This document shows, one piece after another, positions 33,936 to 39,090 of a stretch of 39,090 nucleotides of DNA (positions are counted from its first letter, which is position 1; every line of letters begins with the position of its first letter). Below the pieces are notes generated by a model. The model worked only from the letters and a program-made list of their open reading frames with translations, had not been told where the DNA came from and searched no databases. The stretch is from positions 1 through 39,090 of the forward strand of contig CAJYIY010000098.1 of the NCBI GenBank assembly GCA_913775305.1. Direction: 5' to 3'. The position numbers and the translations under genes are program-made. The DNA is from an uncultured Erwinia sp. Its GTDB lineage: Bacteria > Pseudomonadota > Gammaproteobacteria > Enterobacterales > Enterobacteriaceae.

Positions 33936-35333
33936 TTACTCCCTGGCCTGGTGGCCCCCGGCGCTCCCGGCCAGCAGCTGGCGGGCAACGCTTTCAGCGT
34001 GTTCCGCCACCTGCGGTAGCCCCATTAACTCCCCGAATCGGCCGCGTGCGGCGGGACCCGCCACATAAAGATGCCGGTTTGGCAAACCGCGACGGTTAAG
34101 CGTCTGTGAAAGACTGTTGACCTGAATGCCCAGTCCATGCTCATCCGGCTGGATCACGCCGCTCAGCGCCAGCTGATGCAGCAGTGCATCGCTTTGCAGC
34201 AGCCCGCCGTGTGCCGGTCCGGTAGTGACGATCAGCCGATCCACCGTCAGGGTACGGCAACTACCGTGCCGGAGCTTCAGCAGCAGCCTGACTGCGTCAC
34301 CTTCCGCCGCGACCGACTGCAGGCGGGCGGCCAGTACCTCCAGCTGTCCACTGGCCTGCCACTGCGCCAGCACCGCATTGACCTGCGGGGCGATGCGATA
34401 GCGGTGCACGTCCCACCACGGCCGCAGATGGCGCAGAAAACGGCGCTGCTCGGCCAGCGACAGCTGTTGCCAGATTGCCTGTCCGTTCACGCGGATGTCG
34501 TCAAGAACCAGCTGCCATGGCAGGCGTTCAGCGGCGGCCTGTCCGATCTCGCGGCGGATACGCCTCAGCCAGCCCAGCGCCGTATTCTGCTGTTCACTGC
34601 GGTAATCCAGCGCCCTCGGCTCAAAGCTGCCGCTGAGATTAGCGCGCGGCAGCAGTCCGCGTCGGGAGAAAGCGACGATCGGGCCACGATGACCGTGACG
34701 GTGTAACGTTGCTATTGTATCAGCCATGGTCAGTCCGCTGCCGATGATGGCTACAGATTCATCGACAGCTATATCTGCCAGCGCATCACTGCGCCACGGA
34801 TCGGCGATCAGTCCGGGATGCCCCTCAAGCGCCAGTGCAATACTGCGCGGCAGCGCGGGCGGTGGATGGCTGATGGCCAGCACCAGTTCATCCGCCCGCA
34901 GCCGTTCACCGCCTGCGGTGACCACCTCATCCTTTTCCAGCGCGACGGCGCGGTCGCGCAGATGACACAGTACCACCGGTGACCGGCTTTGTGCATCGGC
35001 AAACAGCCCCGCTACATAGGCGGCGAACTGTCCGCGCTGGGGATAGACTTTCCCATCCTGCCAGCGGGCCGCCGGGTCATTATCACCGGCAGCAGAGGCG
35101 CGAAACCAGCGATCGAAATCGCCCTGCTCCGCAGCACTAAGCTGCATCCGGTCGGCGGGCACATTGATGCGGTGCGCCGGGTCACGAGTGCCGTAGGCCA
35201 CCCCCTGAGCCACGCCGTCGCGCGGTTCAATAACCGTCACCTTCAGACCGCGATGACCGCCGCGCGCCAGATGGATTGCCAGCGCCGTACCGCTGAAGCC
35301 GCCGCCGACGATAACGATATGGCGGTCAGCCAT
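33936..35333 (-). CDS. FAD/NAD(P)-binding protein of the ssuD-sfnG operon
   Basis: 465-aa flavoprotein with an N-terminal FAD-binding Rossmann motif (IVIVGGGFSGTALAIHLARGG, residues 6-26). After it comes GVAYGTRDPAHRINVPADRM, a signature of the YdhS / FAD-NAD(P)-binding group, and a second nucleotide-binding motif at about 193-200 (VAIIGSGLTMAD). The C-terminal ATG motif is VTTGPAHGG / LYVAGPAARG. It resembles N-hydroxylases distantly but lacks an assigned substrate. Its start overlaps the sfnG stop by eight bases, so it is translationally coupled to two FMNH2-dependent sulfur monooxygenases. It could supply or consume reduced flavin, or oxidise a product of theirs; this is inference. Confidence 0.85.
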   Translation of the reverse strand: MADRHIVIVGGGFSGTALAIHLARGGHRGLKVTVIEPRDGVAQGVAYGTRDPAHRINVPADRMQLSAAEQGDFDRWFRASAAGDNDPAARWQDGKVYPQRGQFAAYVAGLFADAQSRSPVVLCHLRDRAVALEKDEVVTAGGERLRADELVLAISHPPPALPRSIALALEGHPGLIADPWRSDALADIAVDESVAIIGSGLTMADTIATLHRHGHRGPIVAFSRRGLLPRANLSGSFEPRALDYRSEQQNTALGWLRRIRREIGQAAAERLPWQLVLDDIRVNGQAIWQQLSLAEQRRFLRHLRPWWDVHRYRIAPQVNAVLAQWQASGQLEVLAARLQSVAAEGDAVRLLLKLRHGSCRTLTVDRLIVTTGPAHGGLLQSDALLHQLALSGVIQPDEHGLGIQVNSLSQTLNRRGLPNRHLYVAGPAARGRFGELMGLPQVAEHAESVARQLLAGSAGGHQARE

Positions 35334-36417
35334 GCGCCAGTTCCCGCGCTTTCTGCCGCTCCAGCTCGCGCACCCGAGGAATCACCTCACGGCCAAAGAA
35401 CTCCACTTCCTCCTGGAAGTGCAGGAAGCCCAGCAGCATCAGATCCACTCCAGCCTCCTTCAGCGCGATAATACGTTCGGCGATCTGCTGGGGCGTGCCG
35501 ATCAGATTGGTTTTAAAGCCGTCGTTATACTGCACCAGATCCTCCAGGGTTGATTTCGCCCAGTTACCTTCGCCCTCCGGTGAGGCGCTGCCGGCATTTT
35601 TTACTTCGTGCTGGAACCCTTTGACCGCATCCGGGTTGGCGTGGTCGAGGATCTCCTGCAGCACCTGCTGCGCTTCCTGTTCGCTGTTTCGGGCAATTAC
35701 AAAACCATTGACGCCAATTTTAACCCGGTGCTGGTTAGAGGCCGCCTTGCGCTGAACATCCTCCACCTGCTGACGAATGCCGTCGAGGGTATCGCCGTTG
35801 GTAAAGTACCAGTCCGAGACGCGTGCGGCCATGTCGCGTGCCGCGCGGGAGCTGCCGCCCTGAAAAATTTCCGGTCGCGGCGACAGCGGCTTGGGCTTCA
35901 GTGAGTAATCGCGGAAGCGGTAAAAATCACCGGCAAAGGTAAAGCTCTCCTCCTGCCAGATACCTTTCAGGCAGCGGATAAACTCTTCCGAACGCAGGTA
36001 GCGCTCTTCATGGTCCAGCCACGGCTCGCCAATGGCTTTGAACTCGCCGCGGAACCAGCCGCTGACAATATTCACCGAGATACGCGCATTGCTCAGATGG
36101 CTGATGGTGGCGATCTGCTTGGCGGCCAGCGTCGGGTTCCACGGACCGGGCAGCAGCGCGGCGATCACCTTAAGCTTTTCCGTTGCACCCAGCAGCCCCT
36201 GTGAGAAGCTGACCGACTCATGCTGGTTATCCGCACCGTATCCGGCGGTAAAACGGATCTGGGTCAGCGCATAGTCAAACCCGGCACGCTCGGCAATCTG
36301 CGCCAGCTTGCGGTTGTAATCAAAATCCCAGCCGGTACGCTGCGGAATATCACTGATCACCAGACCGCCGGAAACGTTCGGTACCCAGTAGGCAAATTTC
36401 ATAGGTTGTTGGCTCAT
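35326..36417 (-). CDS. sfnG: Dimethyl sulfone monooxygenase
   Basis: 363-aa FMNH2-dependent monooxygenase of the bacterial luciferase-like family, expected to convert dimethyl sulfone to methanesulfinate, opening its use as a sulfur source. The SfnG hallmark KFAYWVPNVSGGLVISDIPQRTGW begins the protein, followed by DYALTQIRFTAGYGADNQHESVSFSQ, LPGPWNPTLAAKQIATI, ISVNIVSGWFRGEFKAIGE and EERYLRSEEFIRCLKGIW. These match Pseudomonas SfnG as I remember it. It lies 11 bases after ssuD and overlaps the next gene. A separate FMN reductase (SfnF/SsuE-like) is needed and is not visible in the window. Confidence 0.92.
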   Translation of the reverse strand: MSQQPMKFAYWVPNVSGGLVISDIPQRTGWDFDYNRKLAQIAERAGFDYALTQIRFTAGYGADNQHESVSFSQGLLGATEKLKVIAALLPGPWNPTLAAKQIATISHLSNARISVNIVSGWFRGEFKAIGEPWLDHEERYLRSEEFIRCLKGIWQEESFTFAGDFYRFRDYSLKPKPLSPRPEIFQGGSSRAARDMAARVSDWYFTNGDTLDGIRQQVEDVQRKAASNQHRVKIGVNGFVIARNSEQEAQQVLQEILDHANPDAVKGFQHEVKNAGSASPEGEGNWAKSTLEDLVQYNDGFKTNLIGTPQQIAERIIALKEAGVDLMLLGFLHFQEEVEFFGREVIPRVRELERQKARELAHG

Positions 36418-36428
36418 TATTGTGCTCC

Positions 36429-37601
36429 TTAGCTGACGCGAGTTTGTTTTTGTGGCCGGCGGTCGCCGCCAATTGTTTCACCAAATGGCCCGGTATTGAC
36501 CGTTCCCTGACGTTTTTCACTGTTTGTGGCCAGCGGCAGCAGCGGCATGACCAGCTCAGCAAAGCGGTGTGCTTCTTCAAGATGCGGGTAGCCGGAGAAG
36601 ATAAAGTTAGTGATCCCCAGCGCCTGATATTCACGGATACGCGCTGCAACCTGCTGCGGGTTGCCCACCAGCGCGGTGCCTGCTCCGCCGCGGACCAACC
36701 CGACGCCGGCCCACAGATTCGGCGCAATGCGCAGGCTGTCGCGTGAACCGTTGTGCAGTGCGCTCATTCTTGCCTGGCCGGTAGAATCCATGCGGGCGAA
36801 GATTTTCTGTGCGCTGGCGATCGTCTCGTCATCGAGATGAGCAATCAGCCGGTCGGCGGCAGCCCAGGCTTCTTCTTCGGTTTCACGGACAATAACGTGC
36901 AGGCGAATGCCGTAATTCAACTGCCGACCGCGCCTTTCGGCACGCTGACGGACGACGGCCAGCTTTTCGGCCACCTGCTCCAGCGGTTCGCCCCAGGTCA
37001 GATAGGTATCCACCTGATTCGCCGCCACATCGATTGCCTCTTCTGACGAGCCACCGAAGTACAGCGGCGGTCCGTTTTCCTGCACCGGTGGGAAGAGGAT
37101 TTCTGCCCCTTCAACGCGGATATGTTCCCCGTGGTAATCCACCTTTTCCCCCTTCAGCAGGCGGGAGTAAACCTCAAGAAATTCGCGGGTGACCTGATAG
37201 CGGTCGGCGTGGCTGAGAAAAATGCCGTCGCCCCGGTTCTCCACCGGATCGCCCCCGGTAACCACGTTGATTAACAGACGTCCTTCCGACAGCCGGTCGA
37301 GGGTTGCGGCCATCCGCGCAGCGAGGCCAGGCGGCTGCAGGCCAGGGCGTACTGCCACCAGATAGCGCAGGCGACGGGTCATCGGGGCCAGCGCCGCGGC
37401 CACCAGCCACGCATCCTCACAACTTTTACCGGTGGGGATCAGCACGCCGTAGTAACCAAGGTTGTCTGCCGCCAGTGCAACCTGCTGTAAATAGGGCAGA
37501 TCTACCGCTCTTCCCCCCTCGGCAGTTCCGAGGTAACGCCCGTCGCCGTGGGTGGGAAGAAACCAGAATACGTTGATGTTGTCCTGTACCGACTCGCTCA
37601 T
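36429..37601 (-). CDS. ssuD: FMNH2-dependent alkanesulfonate monooxygenase
   Basis: 390-aa luciferase-like monooxygenase that releases sulfite from alkanesulfonates. SsuD features are [18 protein letters not shown] at the start, [25 protein letters not shown] (active-site Cys region), [37 protein letters not shown] and [10 protein letters not shown]. The tail ([19 protein letters not shown]) also fits SsuD. It is the first gene of the operon ssuD-sfnG-FAD protein: methanesulfinate from SfnG, oxidised to methanesulfonate, is a plausible substrate, so the operon could take dimethyl sulfone to sulfite. A sigma-54 promoter lies 70 bases upstream. Confidence 0.93.
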   Translation of the reverse strand: MSESVQDNINVFWFLPTHGDGRYLGTAEGGRAVDLPYLQQVALAADNLGYYGVLIPTGKSCEDAWLVAAALAPMTRRLRYLVAVRPGLQPPGLAARMAATLDRLSEGRLLINVVTGGDPVENRGDGIFLSHADRYQVTREFLEVYSRLLKGEKVDYHGEHIRVEGAEILFPPVQENGPPLYFGGSSEEAIDVAANQVDTYLTWGEPLEQVAEKLAVVRQRAERRGRQLNYGIRLHVIVRETEEEAWAAADRLIAHLDDETIASAQKIFARMDSTGQARMSALHNGSRDSLRIAPNLWAGVGLVRGGAGTALVGNPQQVAARIREYQALGITNFIFSGYPHLEEAHRFAELVMPLLPLATNSEKRQGTVNTGPFGETIGGDRRPQKQTRVS

Positions 37602-37670
37602 TTGTCATTTCCTATATAACTACATCTGAATTTATTCATTAGAAAATTACAGTTTGGTTATAAAAATGAA

Positions 37671-37687
37671 AGCAGGAAGCGTGCCAG
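37671..37687 (-). promoter_or_regulatory. Sigma-54 promoter of the ssuD-sfnG operon
   Basis: Leftward sequence CTGGCACGCTTCCTGCT matches the sigma-54 consensus YTGGCACGRNNNTTGCW with two deviations; the -24 GG and -12 GC are both present at the required 10-base separation. It starts 70-86 bases before the ssuD ATG. This agrees with the sigma-54 activator encoded divergently. Confidence 0.82.
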
Positions 37688-37724
37688 GTTTTTATTGATT
37701 TTTTATTGTTTAAAAACAGATTGT

Positions 37725-37730
37725 TATAAT
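37725..37730 (+). promoter_or_regulatory. Candidate -10 box for the activator gene
   Basis: A consensus TATAAT faces the activator gene, with only a poor -35 (TTTATT at 17-base spacing). The inverted repeat lies shortly downstream of the predicted start site, so bound activator could repress its own gene. Weak -35, so tentative. Confidence 0.4.
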
Positions 37731-37753
37731 ATTTGGCGCCGCGCATTAATGTC

Positions 37754-37799
37754 GCATTTGCAGCAGTGAATGATATTGAACTGCTGCAAATGCAGCAGT
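37754..37799. promoter_or_regulatory. Enhancer-like inverted repeat (activator binding site)
   Basis: A perfect 14-bp inverted repeat GCATTTGCAGCAGT (37754-37767) and ACTGCTGCAAATGC (37780-37793) with a 12-base spacer; a third partial copy TGCAGCAGT follows at 37791-37799. It lies about 70-120 bases upstream of the sigma-54 promoter, the normal position of an upstream activating sequence for an enhancer-binding protein. Confidence 0.78.
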
Positions 37800-37877
37800 T
37801 GCGGCGTTTCTCCCTCTCGCCGCCGTCCACGCGCCAGGATACTCTGGCCGCAAACGCGCCCCCCGCAGGAGTGAAAA

Positions 37878-39090
37878 ATGCAGCATCCCGCCCCCATACT
37901 GATCGACCCCGCCTCCATTGCCTTTCAGAGCATGCTGGACAGACTGGCCCCGACTGACGCCACGGTACTGATTGTCGGAGAAACCGGTACCGGTAAAGAG
38001 GTGGTGGCGCGCTATCTGCATCATCACAGCGCACGGCGCGGCCAGCCGTTTCTGGCAGTTAACTGCGGTGCGCTGACCGAAACCCTGGCGGAGTCGGAGC
38101 TGTTTGGCCATGAAAAAGGCGCGTTCACCGGCGCGGCTGAGCGCCATCAGGGCTGGTTCGAGGCCGCCGAAGGCGGCACTCTGCTGCTGGATGAAATCGG
38201 GGAACTGAGCCTGCCGCTGCAGGTTAAGCTGCTGAGAGTGCTGCAGGAGCGTGAAGTCACTCGCGTAGGTTCGCGCCGCCCGGTGAAGGTAAATGTGCGG
38301 GTCATTGCCGCCACTCACGTCGATCTGGCGCAGGCTATCCGTGAACGCCGCTTCAGGGAAGATCTTTATTACCGACTGAACGTGGCCGCCGTGAACCTGC
38401 CGCCGCTGCGTCAGCGTCGCGAAGATATTCCGCTACTGGCGGAGCATTTCCTTAAAGTGTATGCCCACCGGCTTGGACGGCCACAGCTGCGGCTGGCAGA
38501 AGATACCCTCGCCACGCTGATGGATTATCCGTGGCCAGGCAATATCCGTGAGCTGGAAAACACCCTGCACAATGCGGTACTGCTCAGTCGCGAAACGATA
38601 ATTGCGCCGCAGCATCTGCGGCTTAACCCGGTAGTGCGCGATACTCAGCCCGCCAGCGAACTGGCGCTGGACCGCTTTCTGCGTCAGCAGCTGCGTGCGG
38701 ACAGCGGGCAGATTTACCAGCGGGTACTGGATTCGCTGGTGCGTAACGCGCTTGAACTCAGCAACGGTAATCAGCTGCAAACTGCTGCGCTGCTCGGCGT
38801 CAGCCGCAACACGCTGCGCACCCACCTCGGTCATCTGGGTCTGATCAAAGCACGACGCAGCGCCGCACGTGGGCTGCGGGTTGAGATTGCGCCCGGTGTA
38901 ACACAAGAGCGCGAAGTGCGCATTGGTTATCAGAAGTTTGGCAACCTCGGCATTCTCAAGGCGCGGCAGAGCCTGGAAGCGGAGTTTGCCAGTCGCGGCA
39001 TCAGCGTGCTGTGGAGCGAATTTCCCGCCGGACCGCAGCTGCTGCACGCACTGACCCATCAGGAGATCGATTTCGGCACCACGGGTGAAG
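37878..39090 (+). CDS. SfnR-like sigma-54 activator fused to an SsuA-like domain (partial)
   Basis: Cut by the window end; 404 residues are visible. Residues 7-235 form the AAA+ domain of sigma-54 activators: Walker A GETGTGKE (34-41), the sigma-54-contacting GAFTGA (81-86) and Walker [11 protein letters not shown] (101-110), with [12 protein letters not shown] and [12 protein letters not shown] later. There is no N-terminal sensor domain, as in SfnR. A Fis-type helix-turn-helix follows at about 292-325 ([22 protein letters not shown]). Then, in the same frame with no stop, residues from about 346 read [37 protein letters not shown] and EIDFGTTGE, the opening of SsuA-type sulfonate-binding proteins without a signal peptide. 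An AGGAG site lies six bases before the ATG. The fused domain probably senses a sulfonate in the cytoplasm. Confidence 0.9.
   Translation, partial: MQHPAPILIDPASIAFQSMLDRLAPTDATVLIVGETGTGKEVVARYLHHHSARRGQPFLAVNCGALTETLAESELFGHEKGAFTGAAERHQGWFEAAEGGTLLLDEIGELSLPLQVKLLRVLQEREVTRVGSRRPVKVNVRVIAATHVDLAQAIRERRFREDLYYRLNVAAVNLPPLRQRREDIPLLAEHFLKVYAHRLGRPQLRLAEDTLATLMDYPWPGNIRELENTLHNAVLLSRETIIAPQHLRLNPVVRDTQPASELALDRFLRQQLRADSGQIYQRVLDSLVRNALELSNGNQLQTAALLGVSRNTLRTHLGHLGLIKARRSAARGLRVEIAPGVTQEREVRIGYQKFGNLGILKARQSLEAEFASRGISVLWSEFPAGPQLLHALTHQEIDFGTTGE

Overview
The window looks like chromosome from a member of the Enterobacterales, most likely of the Erwinia/Pantoea type. This is inferred from gene content: proteins close to E. 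coli DigH, Mqo, GlsB, SotB, RluF, CynT and SsuD, but in a non-E. coli order and mixed with accessory genes. No rRNA, tRNA or CRISPR array was seen.

Left part (1-9.0 kb). A leftward operon encodes an exported peroxiredoxin, a short DsbD-like thiol reductant transporter and an ECF sigma factor whose stop overlaps the next ATG at the window edge. digH (a divisome peptidoglycan hydrolase) follows. Next comes a scar: a decayed TPR-protein gene split by the truncated right end of an IS2-like element, then a divergent LysR/MFS pair of lower GC that looks acquired. A small periplasmic repeat protein with a strong terminator and a CynT-like carbonic anhydrase follow.

Middle (9.0-20.3 kb). Here are a nucleoside-recognition membrane protein, a HAD-like protein with its nucleophile Asp changed to Asn, a RES/Xre toxin-antitoxin pair with a perfect operator palindrome, mqo, an Ala/Thr-rich lipoprotein, a VF530-family gene, a barnase/barstar pair, two unannotatable-by-length small genes (48 and 38 aa), an ABM-ACT-ArsR operon, a GNAT acetyltransferase and an AI-2E-family transporter.

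Sulfur block 1 (20.3-27.8 kb). Six tightly packed leftward genes encode an SsuB/TauB-like ATPase, a cysteine-synthase-like PLP enzyme, an isopenicillin-N-synthase-family Fe(II) oxygenase and a complete MetQ-MetN-MetI-like importer. Divergent from them are a Tat-exported substrate-binding protein and a permease that should use the first ATPase. Together they resemble a dedicated uptake and assimilation system for an unknown, probably sulfur-containing, compound.

27.8-33.8 kb holds a MarA/SoxS/Rob-like regulator, an Rrf2 regulator, a 3-hydroxyisobutyrate-dehydrogenase-family reductase, glsB, sotB and rluF.

Sulfur block 2 (33.9 kb to the end). ssuD, sfnG and a FAD/NAD(P)-binding protein form a leftward operon with a near-consensus sigma-54 promoter and a perfect 14-bp inverted repeat upstream. 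The divergent gene, cut by the window edge, is a sigma-54 activator (SfnR-like, no N-terminal sensor domain) that runs in one open frame into an SsuA-like sulfonate-binding domain with no signal peptide. This looks like a one-component sigma-54 regulator carrying a cytoplasmic substrate-binding-protein domain as its sensor, and it is the most interesting item in the window.
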